A stretch of DNA of 50,519 nt from Kineosporia babensis. Its GTDB lineage: Bacteria; Actinomycetota; Actinomycetes; Actinomycetales; Kineosporiaceae. The stretch covers positions 1 through 50,519 of the forward strand of contig NZ_JAJOMB010000038.1 in NCBI RefSeq assembly GCF_021129305.1. Reading direction: 5' to 3'. Below the pieces are notes generated by a model. The model saw only the letters and a list, made by a program, of their open reading frames with translations. It made no database searches and was not told where the DNA came from. Both the position numbers and the translations under genes were made by a program. Shown here piece by piece: positions 8,693-17,484 of the stretch. Each line of letters begins with the position of its first letter. Positions within the stretch are counted from its first letter, which is position 1.

Positions 8693-10533
8693 CCCGACGG
8701 CACCAGAACAGCACTCAGACGAACGCAGAGGACACAACCGTGCACGTCGCTCCCGACCACGTCCAGGCCGGACGCACCTGGTCGAGCACCATCGCCGTCT
8801 CGGGATTCCCGCCCGAGGTCGGCATGGCCTGGCTGGAACCACTGACCGTCTGGCCGGGCGTGATCGACGTCGTGGTGCACGCCGATCCGATCCCGGCGCC
8901 CTCAGCAGCTGCGCGCGTGCGCCGGCGCAGAATCAGGATGGAGTCGACCCGGCGGCTGCGGGCCGAACGTGGCGGCCTGGAAGACCCGCTGACCGAGGCC
9001 GTCAGCCAGGACGCCGAAAGCCTGGCCGACAAGGTCGCTCGCGGCGAGTCCCGGCTGTTCCTCACGAGCGTCCTGATCACCGTGCACGCCACGAGCCGCG
9101 CCGAACTGCAGACCGACGTCGCAGACCTGCGCGCCCATGCAGCCTCGATGCTGCTGCAGACCCACGTGATGACGTGGCGGCAACTGCAGGGCTGGACCTC
9201 GAGCCTGCCGATCGGAGCCGACCACAGCGTGACGCGCCGGGTCATGGACACCGAAGCACTCGCCACCGCCTGCCCGATCGCCGGCCCTGACCTTCCCGCG
9301 CCACTGCCGAGCGAAATGGAGGACGACGCAGGCGCCTTCGCCGGGACAGCAGGGCTTCCGGTTCTGCTGGGTTTGAACCGGGTGTCCGGGGCGGTGGTCA
9401 CCGGGGATCGGTGGGCGCTGGACAACCACAACGCGGTCGTCCTGGCGCGCTCCGGTGCGGGCAAGTCCTACGCGGTCAAGACCGGGATCCTGCGCGAGCT
9501 GTACAACGGCGTGCGGGTCTCGGTGATCGATCCGGAGCGTGAGTATCTCGAGCTGGCGCGGCAGGTCGGCGGCCGGGTGATCGAGCTCGGCGCACCGGGG
9601 GTGCGGATCAACCCGATGCACCTGCCGGCCGGTGACCCGGACGCCCTGACCCGCCGCTGCCTGTTTCTGCACACCCTCGTCGACGTCATGCTCGACGAAC
9701 CGCTCGACCCGAGCCAGCGGGCGGCTCTTGATCAGGCCGTCATCGGCACCTACGCCCGCGCGGGGATCACCCAGGACCCGCGCACCTGGACCCGTCGGGC
9801 ACCGACGATCGAGGACCTGCTCGACCAGCTTGCCCACCCAGAAAGCACCAACGAACGTGGGGTCGCCGCTGGTCTGCTCGAGCGGCTCTCGCCGTGGGTC
9901 ACGGGCTCGTACAGCGGACTGTTCGGACGACCCAACGCACACCACGACCCTCACGACGACTCTGACGATGACCAGGCACCGGCATCGGATCAGCTGACCG
10001 TGTGGACGACGCGGCTGCTGGCCGAGGAACTACGTCCGGTCGGGATGCTTCTGGCCATCGATGCGATCTGGCGCTCGATCGACCGCCGCACCACCCAGAA
10101 CCGGCCCGACCGGCAGCTGGTGGTGGTGGACGAGGCATCGCTCCTGCTGTCCGAACCCGCAGGAGCACGGTTCCTGGCCCGCCTGGCCAAGACCGCCCGC
10201 AAGCGCCGGGCGGGCCTGACCCTGATCACCCCGGACGTGGTCGACGTCCTGGGAAGCGATCTGGGGGAGACGATCCTGGCCAACGCGGCCACCGTGCTGC
10301 TGCTGCGCCAGGCACCGCAGGCCATCCAGACGCTCACCCGCGCGTGTGCCCTGAGCCCGGGAGAGGCACAGTTCCTGGTCACCGCCGGCCGTGGGCAGGC
10401 CCTGCTGCTGGCCGGGGCCCGGGTGCCCCTGGACATCGTCGCCTCACCCGCCGAGCACGCCATCGCCGCCGCCCTGCCCGACGAACTGGGCGACATCGCA
10501 AATGCTTTCGCCGTAACGGAGGAGCTCGCATGA
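8689..10533 (+). CDS. VirB4-like conjugal transfer ATPase
   Basis: The protein is 614 aa; its ATG is embedded in the ATGA overlap with prgI. The Walker A motif ARSGAGKSY is at about residues 253-261, followed by the VirB4-typical VSVIDPEREYLELARQVGG. The Walker B motif QLVVVDEAS is at about 476-484. The C-terminal TLTRACALSPGEAQFLVTAGRGQALLLAG matches the end of VirB4/TraE-type ATPases. VirB4 powers T4SS assembly and substrate transfer at the inner face of the membrane. An acidic His/Asp insertion (about residues 422-440) is unusual and may be a flexible loop. The stop overlaps the VirD4 start by four bases. Assignment is firm. Confidence 0.9.
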   Translation: MTRRHQNSTQTNAEDTTVHVAPDHVQAGRTWSSTIAVSGFPPEVGMAWLEPLTVWPGVIDVVVHADPIPAPSAAARVRRRRIRMESTRRLRAERGGLEDPLTEAVSQDAESLADKVARGESRLFLTSVLITVHATSRAELQTDVADLRAHAASMLLQTHVMTWRQLQGWTSSLPIGADHSVTRRVMDTEALATACPIAGPDLPAPLPSEMEDDAGAFAGTAGLPVLLGLNRVSGAVVTGDRWALDNHNAVVLARSGAGKSYAVKTGILRELYNGVRVSVIDPEREYLELARQVGGRVIELGAPGVRINPMHLPAGDPDALTRRCLFLHTLVDVMLDEPLDPSQRAALDQAVIGTYARAGITQDPRTWTRRAPTIEDLLDQLAHPESTNERGVAAGLLERLSPWVTGSYSGLFGRPNAHHDPHDDSDDDQAPASDQLTVWTTRLLAEELRPVGMLLAIDAIWRSIDRRTTQNRPDRQLVVVDEASLLLSEPAGARFLARLAKTARKRRAGLTLITPDVVDVLGSDLGETILANAATVLLLRQAPQAIQTLTRACALSPGEAQFLVTAGRGQALLLAGARVPLDIVASPAEHAIAAALPDELGDIANAFAVTEELA

Positions 10534-13208
10534 CCACCTCGATGGAGACGCTTTTTGTTGATGGTCCCCAGGCGCTGGGGCAGTGGCTGGGCAACCTTCC
10601 TGGCATTGGTCTGGACCAGATCCTGCCGATCGTGCTCTGCGGGCTGCTGGGGGCGCTGCTGGTCCTGCTCGGACTGCGGCTGGCCGAACGCTGGCACAGG
10701 TGGCAGCACCGCCGACGTCTGCAGGACGCGAAAGAGATCCTCATCTTGCCCCCGGCCGAGGTCGACCCCGACGGCGTGAAGCTGTGGTGGGACGAAGCCG
10801 TCGGGCTGCTGCGGCGCAGCGGCTGGCGTCGCCTGATCTACGGCCCCGACCACATCGGTTTCGAACTGCGCTGGCAGGAGCAGGAACTCACCTACGTCGT
10901 GTGGGTTCCCGGCACCCTCCCGAGCGACCCCATCGTGGCCGCGATCCGGGCGGCCTGGCCCGGCGCAGCCACCAAGGTCCGCGCGGCCCGGACCCCGCTC
11001 ACAGTCCTGGCCGGGCCAGCAGGTCACGGGGCACGGGCCGCGTCCACGAGCCGCGCCGGGCAGAGCGACCAGGCCAGCCTCCTCGTGGACGAAGACGGTG
11101 CGCTGTCGGCACCGGCCGGCTTCGAACTGTTCGAGGCCGGTCGATGGGTCTCGGCGAAAATGGCAGGCTGGTACACCTTCCGGCACCGCACCGATCACGG
11201 GGTGGACCCGGTCCGGGCCCTGATCGAACAGGGCACCGGCCTGGGCGCGGGCCACAGCGCCTGCGTGCAGATCCTGGTCCGCCCGCTCTCGCGCCGGAGG
11301 GTGTGGCACATCCGGTCAGGAGCAGCCGGCCTGAAAACCGGAAGAACTCAGCGCAGCAGTGGGCTGGCGGCTGGTGTCGGCCGCATCGCCGTCCGCGTGT
11401 TCCTGGCAGCGGCGGACTTCGCCCTGGAGATGCTGGTGGCCATCTTTTCGACGCTCACCGGGCCCTCGGCCGGCCCCCGCTCCCGCCCGAGCACCCGCTC
11501 GTCCACCGGTGGGTCCGGCCCGGTGCGCTCGGCCGGGGCGAACCCGCTGCAGGACCAGGACGTGCGGCCAGGACTGGACAAGGTCCGCACCGGCCAGCTG
11601 TGGGAGGTCAGGATCCGTCTGGGCGTCATCCGCACGGTGGCCGAGCCGAAGAAGACCAGTTCGACCGCGGCCCGGAAAGCGCGGCGGCAGAAGATCCAGG
11701 CCGGACTGCACCAGCGCTGCCACGCCCTGGCCGCAGCGCTCATGGTCCATGACGACCGCAACGGTCTGCGGGCCGGCCCCCTGCCGGACCCGGCCCGGAT
11801 CCTCGGACAACGGCGGATGGACAGCGGATTCGTGATGGGAACACCGGAACTGGCCTCCCTGGCCGCGCTCCCGACCGACCTGGCCGTGCCCGGCCTGGAC
11901 CGTGCTCAGGCCCGTACCGTCGCGGCGCCGATCGGCCTGCCCAGCGGAGGCCGGGACGTGAAAGTCCTGGGACACAGCCTGGTGGACGGCCGGGCTGTCG
12001 GACTCTCGGTACCGGACAGCCGCCAGCACCTGCATGTGCTCGGCGCGACCGGAGTCGGCAAGAGCACCCTGATGAACCAGATGATCATGAACGACATCAA
12101 CGCCGGGCGTGGGGTGGTCCTCATCGACCCCAAGGGCGACCTGGCTCTCGACGTCCTGGACCGGATCCCCACCCACGCAATCCCCCGGGTCACCCTGATC
12201 GACCCCGACCAGCCCAGCGGATCCGCCAGTTTCAACCCACTGCAGCTACCGGCCCGGGGAGACGCGATCCTGCTGGTCGACAACCTGACCGCCATCTTCT
12301 CCGGCATCTTCGGCACCAGCTGGGGCCCCAGGATGGACGACACCATGCGCGTGGCCTGCCTGACCCTGATGCGCCGGCCCGGCGCCCGGCTGAGCATGGT
12401 CCCCGCCCTGCTCAGCAACAAGCAGGTGCGAGCACCCCTGACCGCCGACCTCAACGACGCCTCCGGCCTGGGCGGCTTCTGGGAGTGGTACGACTCGGCC
12501 CCGGCCGCTGTGCGATCCCAGGTGATCGGACCCGTCCTGGCCCGGATGCGCTCCTTCCTGCTGCGCGACTTCGTCCGCTCCACGATCGGCCGCGAGACCT
12601 CGACGTTCGACCTGGGCCAGGTCCTGGACGGCGGCATCCTGATCGTCCGCATCCCCAAGGGCCAACTCGGGGAAGACGCCTCGAAACTGATGGGCTCGAT
12701 GCTGCTGGCCGCGGTCTGGCAGGCCGCCACCGCCCGCGCGAGCGTCCCGGAGTCCCGACGCAAGGACGCCGCCGTCTACATCGACGAGTCCCACAACGTC
12801 CTCAATCTGTCGGTACCGGTGACCGACATGCTCGCCGAGGCCCGCGCCTACCACGTGTCGTTCGTCCTGGCCCACCAGAACCTCAGCCAGCTACCGAGAG
12901 AGGTCCAGTCCGGCCTGTCCGCGAACGCCCGCAACAAGGTCTACTTCACCTGCTCACCCGAGGACGCCCGCCAGCTCGCCGAGCACACGACACCCACCCT
13001 GAACGAGCACGACCTCTCCCACCTGGGCGCCTTCACCGCCGCCACCCGGCTGATGGCCGGCAACCGCCAGATGCCGGCCTTCACCCTCACCACCACCCCG
13101 ATGCCGGCACCCGGCGCCACGACCCGCCAGCAGGTGCGCGAGCACGTCCGCAGGACCGGACCCAGCACCGACCCCGAAGACCTGCCCTCCGAAACCGAGA
13201 CCCCGTGA
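10530..13208 (+). CDS. VirD4/TraG-like type IV coupling protein
   Basis: The protein is 892 aa from ATG 10530, inside the ATGA overlap; the longer open frame from 10002 is within virB4. The N-terminal membrane helix is LPIVLCGLLGALLVLLGLRL (about residues 34-53). Walker A, LGATGVGKSTLMNQM, is at about 504-518, followed by VVLIDPKGDLALDVLDRIP. Walker B, AAVYIDESHNVL, is at about 746-757, and an arginine-finger-like FVLAHQNLSQLP follows. This is the FtsK/HerA-type ATPase that links the DNA-relaxase complex to the channel. The roughly 450 residues before the ATPase exceed the classical VirD4 membrane domain but fit the actinobacterial TraG form. The stop overlaps a possible small ORF (TGATG). 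Confidence 0.85.
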   Translation: MTTSMETLFVDGPQALGQWLGNLPGIGLDQILPIVLCGLLGALLVLLGLRLAERWHRWQHRRRLQDAKEILILPPAEVDPDGVKLWWDEAVGLLRRSGWRRLIYGPDHIGFELRWQEQELTYVVWVPGTLPSDPIVAAIRAAWPGAATKVRAARTPLTVLAGPAGHGARAASTSRAGQSDQASLLVDEDGALSAPAGFELFEAGRWVSAKMAGWYTFRHRTDHGVDPVRALIEQGTGLGAGHSACVQILVRPLSRRRVWHIRSGAAGLKTGRTQRSSGLAAGVGRIAVRVFLAAADFALEMLVAIFSTLTGPSAGPRSRPSTRSSTGGSGPVRSAGANPLQDQDVRPGLDKVRTGQLWEVRIRLGVIRTVAEPKKTSSTAARKARRQKIQAGLHQRCHALAAALMVHDDRNGLRAGPLPDPARILGQRRMDSGFVMGTPELASLAALPTDLAVPGLDRAQARTVAAPIGLPSGGRDVKVLGHSLVDGRAVGLSVPDSRQHLHVLGATGVGKSTLMNQMIMNDINAGRGVVLIDPKGDLALDVLDRIPTHAIPRVTLIDPDQPSGSASFNPLQLPARGDAILLVDNLTAIFSGIFGTSWGPRMDDTMRVACLTLMRRPGARLSMVPALLSNKQVRAPLTADLNDASGLGGFWEWYDSAPAAVRSQVIGPVLARMRSFLLRDFVRSTIGRETSTFDLGQVLDGGILIVRIPKGQLGEDASKLMGSMLLAAVWQAATARASVPESRRKDAAVYIDESHNVLNLSVPVTDMLAEARAYHVSFVLAHQNLSQLPREVQSGLSANARNKVYFTCSPEDARQLAEHTTPTLNEHDLSHLGAFTAATRLMAGNRQMPAFTLTTTPMPAPGATTRQQVREHVRRTGPSTDPEDLPSETETP

Positions 13209-13495
13209 TGCGCTCGCCGAGCACCCACCGTGACCAGCAGGCCCCAGGGGGCAGGTGCGCACCAGGCGAGCACCACCCGACCACCGCCCGAGCCGCACCA
13301 GATCAACCCGCACACCGGGCCAAACGCGCTTGTAGGGCCGTTCTCGCAGGTCAACGGCCCCGCTGCGGCACGGTGAGGTCCGTGCCGCCACCGCGACTAT
13401 CTCCCTGTAAGGGGAGCTTCCCCCACGAGGGGAGAGGGCACAGGCCGCTCACCGTGACACGGCGGGTAACCCACCGGCTGGGCCATCAACCGTGA
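13208..13495 (+). CDS. Possible small basic protein bridging virD4 and the replication-relaxation gene
   Basis: A 95-codon frame whose ATG overlaps the virD4 stop by one base and whose TGA overlaps the next GTG start by four bases. This is exactly the coupling used elsewhere in the operon. The product is Arg/Pro/His-rich with four Cys and matches nothing I know. The segment also contains self-complementary GGGGAGCTTCCCC-type sequence near 13390-13440. The overlaps argue for a real gene; the composition argues for non-coding spacer. Confidence 0.3.
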   Translation: MRSPSTHRDQQAPGGRCAPGEHHPTTARAAPDQPAHRAKRACRAVLAGQRPRCGTVRSVPPPRLSPCKGSFPHEGRGHRPLTVTRRVTHRLGHQP

Positions 13496-14544
13496 ACGCG
13501 GAAGGCCAGCCCGACCGGGACCCATCCCATGCGCCCCGGAGCCAGCCCCGGTCTGGGCCGGGCCGGGGCCGGGGCAGCTGGCTTCCGGCGGCCCAGCGAC
13601 TGCGGGAGCGCGACCATGTCCTACTGCGGCTGCTGCACGAGCACGGCACCCTGACCGGCCCCCAGATCCAGGCCTTGCTGTTCGCCACACCGGCCGCCGC
13701 CCGGGTGCGTCTGGGACGTCTGCGCCGCCAGGGCTGGATCGCCAACTTTCACACCCGGCGCTCCGGCCGCCCCCTGCCCGTGCACTGGGTCCTGGACGAC
13801 TGGGGCAGCCGATGGGCAGCCTTCAACGCCGGAGAAGACGAACCCACAGCCCGCCAGACCCGAGCCCGCAGCGAACGACTCGCCGCCAGCACCCAGCTCG
13901 AGCACACCGACGGAGCCCACGACTTCTTCGTCGCGCTCATCACCGCCTCACGGCTGCTCGCCCAGGACTCCCCGGGCGAGCCCCCACGGCTGGCCCGCTG
14001 GTGGTCAGCCCGACACACCGCAAAGGCCATGGACCAACGGGTGCGACCCGATGGGCACGGCGTCTGGGCCACTGCGGGCGTGCAGGTGCCCTTCTACCTC
14101 GAGTACGACCGCGGCACCGAACCACTGCCCCGCCTGATCGCCAAATTCCCCGCCTACCGCCAGATCATCGCCGACAGCCTCGGCCCGGCCTGGCCCGTGC
14201 TGATCGTCGTGCCCACCAGCACTCGCGAACGTCACCTGCACCAGACCGCGGCCGAGGCCCGGAATTCGGCCTGGTCCGGCGCGCATCCGTACCAGTCGCA
14301 CGAGACGCTCCAGGCCTACAGCCGGCTCAAGGTGCTGACCACCAGCCGTGAACACCTCCAGGAGCATCCGTACGGCCCGGCCGGCCCGGTCTGGCGCACC
14401 CTGACCGGGCCCGGCAGCCCGGATGTGCCCCGCATCGCCCTGGCCGACTTCACCGCCCCGGCTTCGAGATTCCCGGCCGAGTACGCCATCTGCGATCCGG
14501 GCCCGGCCGGTCCCGACGAGGATCCGCTGCACGAGCCCTCGTAG
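13492..14544 (+). CDS. Replication-relaxation family protein (Replic_Relax-like)
   Basis: The protein is 350 aa from GTG 13492. The N-terminal winged-helix region RDHVLLRLLHEHGTLTGPQI, then RLRRLR-type residues (RVRLGRLRRQGWI), matches the replication-relaxation family: proteins with a MarR-like wHTH required for replication or transfer of some actinobacterial and firmicute mobile elements. The middle contains HDFFVALITASRL, then YLEYDRGTEPLPRLIAKFPAYRQ, a D/E-x-D/R arrangement typical of the family's C-terminal nuclease-like fold. The protein is soluble. It ends the T4SS operon; the next gene is 328 bp away after a further GTAGGCCT repeat site. There is no good Shine-Dalgarno sequence, consistent with coupling to the preceding frame. 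Confidence 0.7.
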   Translation: MNAEGQPDRDPSHAPRSQPRSGPGRGRGSWLPAAQRLRERDHVLLRLLHEHGTLTGPQIQALLFATPAAARVRLGRLRRQGWIANFHTRRSGRPLPVHWVLDDWGSRWAAFNAGEDEPTARQTRARSERLAASTQLEHTDGAHDFFVALITASRLLAQDSPGEPPRLARWWSARHTAKAMDQRVRPDGHGVWATAGVQVPFYLEYDRGTEPLPRLIAKFPAYRQIIADSLGPAWPVLIVVPTSTRERHLHQTAAEARNSAWSGAHPYQSHETLQAYSRLKVLTTSREHLQEHPYGPAGPVWRTLTGPGSPDVPRIALADFTAPASRFPAEYAICDPGPAGPDEDPLHEPS

Positions 14545-14871
14545 GGCAAAACCGCAGCGTAAAGCACCCTTCCGTAGGCCTCCCGTAGGCCTGCCGGATC
14601 CCTCGGGAGTCTGGCGCCGGCCGGCGAGGGCGTGCGCAGGATAGGTCCTTCACCTTGAAAAGCGTCCTGACTCAGAAATTTCCCCCCGTGCGGGGCTGCG
14701 AGTCGGTTCGCACAGCACCAGGTCAGGGACCGTCACACCGGATTCTCGGTCATCCACCACATCGCTGGTCGAGCCCAGACATCCGTGACCCATCCCTGAA
14801 CCGCCGCACCGATCACTCGTCAGCGGATCGCCCGGAGGCGATCCGACCCTTCGACACCACAGAGGACAGCC
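14545..14871. other. Intergenic region between T4SS operon and cargo genes
   Basis: No gene seen. It holds the GTAGGCCT direct repeats at 14574-14592 and a GGATCCCTCGGGAG partial inverted repeat just after them. The ribosome-binding site GAGGA of the next gene is at about 14861. A promoter for the cargo region is expected here but I cannot fix its boxes. Confidence 0.4.
14574..14592. promoter_or_regulatory. Direct repeat of GTAGGCCT, 11-bp period (site 3)
   Basis: GTAGGCCT occurs at 14574-14581 and 14585-14592, spaced 11 bp as in site 2. It lies 30 bp after the replication-relaxation gene and about 280 bp before the next start. Confidence 0.45.
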
Positions 14872-15459
14872 ATGTCCACCACGAAGACCAAGGCCCGCCA
14901 GATGCTGGCCCAGGCCAACCAGAAGGACCCCGAGTACCAGGACATCATTCTGGCCTCGGCCGTCTGGGACTCCCAGGTGGAGACCATTCTCGACAGCTAC
15001 ATCGTGGCACCCCGACCGCAGCCGCTGCTGACCTACCGGCAGGCGCGCCGACGGACCAGCTGGGCGTACCAGCTGCACTGCTGGGGAACCTTCTTCCTGA
15101 CCGCACCGAGCCTGTGGCAGGTCATCCGGACCTACCCGGCCTGGCGACGTTTCCTGGTCGAGATGGTCAGGCACGACGAGCAACGCAACGCCTTCACCGG
15201 CGTCGACTCCTGGCTCGGCCGCGGCTCCGAACTGGCCGAACGCCAGGACGCGCTGCGCCAGGCACAACTGGACGCAGCGAAGGCCCACTTCGCCGAGCTG
15301 CTGCGCTCGGTGAACGCGTACGAGCAGGCCCGGATCAGGTGCGCCGTAGCGGTCGTGTGTCACTCCCGCCGCGAGGGCCGCACCCGGCACGCAGACGTCC
15401 GCTTCGCAGACCTCTTCGGTACCGCCGGTCTGGGTCCGATCCGCCCTATCGCTGAATAG
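14872..15459 (+). CDS. Hypothetical element cargo protein (195 aa)
   Basis: ATG 14872 follows AGAGGA at seven bases. I do not recognise the family. The protein is helical, with many Gln, Arg and Trp/Tyr, and has no clear membrane helix (the WGTFFLTAPSLWQVI stretch is only mildly hydrophobic). The C-terminal third is amphipathic (RQDALRQAQLDAAKAHFAELLRS is split by charged residues) and may form a coiled coil. It is alone between two apparent terminator or operator regions and is transcribed in the same direction as the transfer genes, so it is probably an accessory factor of the element. Confidence 0.6.
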   Translation: MSTTKTKARQMLAQANQKDPEYQDIILASAVWDSQVETILDSYIVAPRPQPLLTYRQARRRTSWAYQLHCWGTFFLTAPSLWQVIRTYPAWRRFLVEMVRHDEQRNAFTGVDSWLGRGSELAERQDALRQAQLDAAKAHFAELLRSVNAYEQARIRCAVAVVCHSRREGRTRHADVRFADLFGTAGLGPIRPIAE

Positions 15460-15580
15460 CCGCGACGACGGCTGTGAAAGGAGAGTCCAGCAGCACCTGA
15501 AAAGTTCATGAAAACGGACGGACTCGTCACCCACCCATGCGGTGACGAGTCACTCCCGCCTGCCCCGGCCCGGCGGTCAG

Positions 15581-15604
15581 AGCGCTCCTCACCCGAGGGG
15601 CGCT
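15581..15604 (+). terminator. Hairpin before DUF3846 gene 1
   Basis: A 10-bp stem (one G-U pair), AGCGCTCCTC / GAGGGGCGCT, with an ACCC loop, followed by CTTGTC. Nearly identical in sequence to the hairpin at 20113. It lies 63 bp before the start at 15668, so it may act as terminator of the upstream gene or as a leader attenuator. Confidence 0.6.
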
Positions 15605-15667
15605 CTTGTCATGCCCACCGGCCGAGACCGGGCCCGGCGGCCACGAGAAACAGAAGGAGAAGAAACC

Positions 15668-16540
15668 ATGGTGCGTTCGATCCCGTCGTCAGGGAACGAG
15701 AACGAGCCCAGGACAGGAATCCTCATTCCCGCCAGCATCCACGAGCCGGTCCAGCTGATCGAGGTCGGCGACGGCTATGAGAAGGCGTGGCGAGCAGGCG
15801 CCACCCGGTGGGCTCTGGAGAACCCGCAGGCCGTGCTGGTGACGCATGCTGTGGATGCGATGCAGGCGGTGGAGTTCAATCGCCGGGCCACCGTGCTGGC
15901 CTGGATCCACAACAGCGACATGTACCGGCAGCGGCAGCAGGTCGGTGGCGCAGCGCTGCTCGTGGGTCCGCAGGAGGTGGACGGGGACGTGAGCGCGGCA
16001 CCCGAACAGCTGGTGAACGCCATCATCCCCAACGGCCGCCTGCAGATGCAGTTCCAGGACGCGCAGCAGGGGCCGTGGCTGGTCGTCGGCAGCGACGACG
16101 ACTGGTACACCGCCTACGAGTGGATGCTGCAGTACCTGTACCGGGCCAGCCGCACCACCCTGAAACTGCGGGTGCGGCTGGTGCCGACGCTGTCCCAGGG
16201 CGAACTGGAAGACGTCGGCGGGATCGCCCGCAGCAGGCTGCAGCAGGAGTCCGAGAACCCCCAGGTGCAGGGCTCGATCAGGGTTCTCAGCTGCACCGGA
16301 ATCGATGACCTGGCCCAGCAGATCCGGGACGGCAGCCTTCTGGCGGGCGACGGATTTCACTGGCGCGACCTGTGCCTGCTGAATCTGGTCGACGACGGCG
16401 AGCACTGGCTGGCGATCCGGCGCGGCTACGGGGTGCCCGTCCCACCCCTGTCGGGCCTGGTCGAGGAAGGCCAGTTCACCGAACTGATCACCCGGCTGCT
16501 GTCCGCCACCCGCAGGAAGCTGCGCGCCGGCCGCTACTGA
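15668..16540 (+). CDS. DUF3846-like protein, paralogue 1
   Basis: The protein is 290 aa from ATG 15668 with AAGGAG eight bases before. The N-terminus GILIPASIHEPVQLIEVG, then FNRRATVLAWIHN and a GAALLVGPQEVDGD segment, follows the DUF3846 pattern (IPA...V..., N.RAT.LAW, G..+L+GP). The C-terminal half contains LSCTGIDDLAQQIR and FHWRDLCLLNLVDDGEHW. These are almost word-for-word present in the gene at 20211, and in weaker form (FFDLCLVNLADGDEKW) in the gene at 18651. The family's biochemical function is unknown; members occur in phages and mobile elements. It is predicted soluble. It is the first of four related genes here. A long open frame extends upstream to 15542 but lacks a start signal. 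Confidence 0.65.
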   Translation: MVRSIPSSGNENEPRTGILIPASIHEPVQLIEVGDGYEKAWRAGATRWALENPQAVLVTHAVDAMQAVEFNRRATVLAWIHNSDMYRQRQQVGGAALLVGPQEVDGDVSAAPEQLVNAIIPNGRLQMQFQDAQQGPWLVVGSDDDWYTAYEWMLQYLYRASRTTLKLRVRLVPTLSQGELEDVGGIARSRLQQESENPQVQGSIRVLSCTGIDDLAQQIRDGSLLAGDGFHWRDLCLLNLVDDGEHWLAIRRGYGVPVPPLSGLVEEGQFTELITRLLSATRRKLRAGRY

Positions 16541-16560
16541 GCACCCTGCATCAGCCCACT

Positions 16561-16628
16561 GTAGGGACGTCGCCCGCACGTCGGGTGTTCCCTACCGTGG
16601 GCTCATGGGAGGGCGACTGTAGGCCTAC
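16561..16628. promoter_or_regulatory. Repeat cluster with GTAGGGA/TCCCTAC and GTAGGCCTAC (site 4)
   Basis: An interrupted inverted repeat GTAGGGA (16561-16567) ... TCCCTAC (16589-16595) is followed by the perfect palindrome GTAGGCCTAC at 16619-16628. It lies between DUF3846 gene 1 and the GGDEF gene, upstream of the latter's hairpin and start. Confidence 0.45.
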
Positions 16629-16668
16629 CGCAGTCCTTTTCCCATGGCCTGAGTGCCTTTAGCGTCGA

Positions 16669-16706
16669 GGAGGGCCGCGCTTTACTGGCTGGAGTCGCGG
16701 CCCTCC
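16669..16706 (+). terminator. Intrinsic terminator-like hairpin before GGDEF gene
   Basis: Perfect 11-bp stem GGAGGGCCGCG / CGCGGCCCTCC with a 16-nt loop, 65 bp before the GGDEF start. Confidence 0.6.
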
Positions 16707-16770
16707 ATTCCTAGGGGGAGGCGCTTGTGAGCGAAAGAATTTCAGCAGCGCGACGTCGGGGGAGGACGGT

Positions 16771-17484
16771 ATGACCGGGACCCTGCTGGTGGTCGTGGTG
16801 CTCTGGCACATCGTGGTGTTCCTGCGCTGGCGTAGGCAGTTACAGGCCGCACGACACGAGGCCCGCCGTGATGCCCTGACCGGTCTGGGCAATCGCCGGG
16901 CGCTGATGGAGGCACTGCAGGAATCCGGGGCGGCGATCGCCATGCTGGGAATCATGGACCTGGACGGGTTCAAACCGGTCAACGACCGCTACGGCCACCA
17001 CGCCGGCGACCAGGTTCTGCGCACGATCGCGCAGCGACTGCAGGCCGTCTCGGCCGGGCATCGGATCAGCGCGTACCGGATGGGCGGAGACGAGTTCGCG
17101 GTGATCTGGTGGGACGCCACCGATCGGCCCACCGAAGAGGCCCACGATCTTCTGGACGACGTCGTCGGGCCCACCATCCAGGTGGACAAGCACCTGCTGA
17201 AGATCGAGGCGAGCATCGGCCTGGCGCTGAACACCGACGCGGGCAGCACCGAGAACCTGACCCGCACGGCCGACGCAGCCCTGTACATCTGCAAGCGGTC
17301 CCAGCCATCCACTACCTCACGCGCCGATGACCCTCGAGAACCCAATGGGGGACGTCGGCCCGCGGCTACCGCTGGAAGGCAGACTCGGGTGCGGGTAGGG
17401 GTTGTCGGTCACGAGCGACGGCAGGGGCCGCGGCGTTTCCTCGGTGACCAGTCGCGGCCGGGCAGCGGGAACTGCCGTGGGTGA
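16771..17484 (+). CDS. Membrane-anchored diguanylate cyclase (GGDEF)
   Basis: The protein is 237 aa from ATG 16771 with GGAGGA at five bases. One N-terminal membrane helix, TGTLLVVVVLWHIVVFL (about 2-18), is followed by a short basic linker and a complete GGDEF domain (about 35-180). Its motifs are DALTGLGNRRAL, MDLDGFKPVNDRYGHHAGD, the active-site MGGDEFAV at about 110-117 and IEASIGLAL. All residues needed for making cyclic di-GMP from GTP are present. The RxxD inhibitory site expected just before GGDEF is not visible (HRISAYR). There is no sensor domain. About 55 residues after the domain are low-complexity and overlap the next gene's start region. Its place between transfer cargo genes and directly before the wall hydrolase suggests c-di-GMP control of transfer or of the host surface. 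Confidence 0.85.
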   Translation: MTGTLLVVVVLWHIVVFLRWRRQLQAARHEARRDALTGLGNRRALMEALQESGAAIAMLGIMDLDGFKPVNDRYGHHAGDQVLRTIAQRLQAVSAGHRISAYRMGGDEFAVIWWDATDRPTEEAHDLLDDVVGPTIQVDKHLLKIEASIGLALNTDAGSTENLTRTADAALYICKRSQPSTTSRADDPREPNGGRRPAATAGRQTRVRVGVVGHERRQGPRRFLGDQSRPGSGNCRG

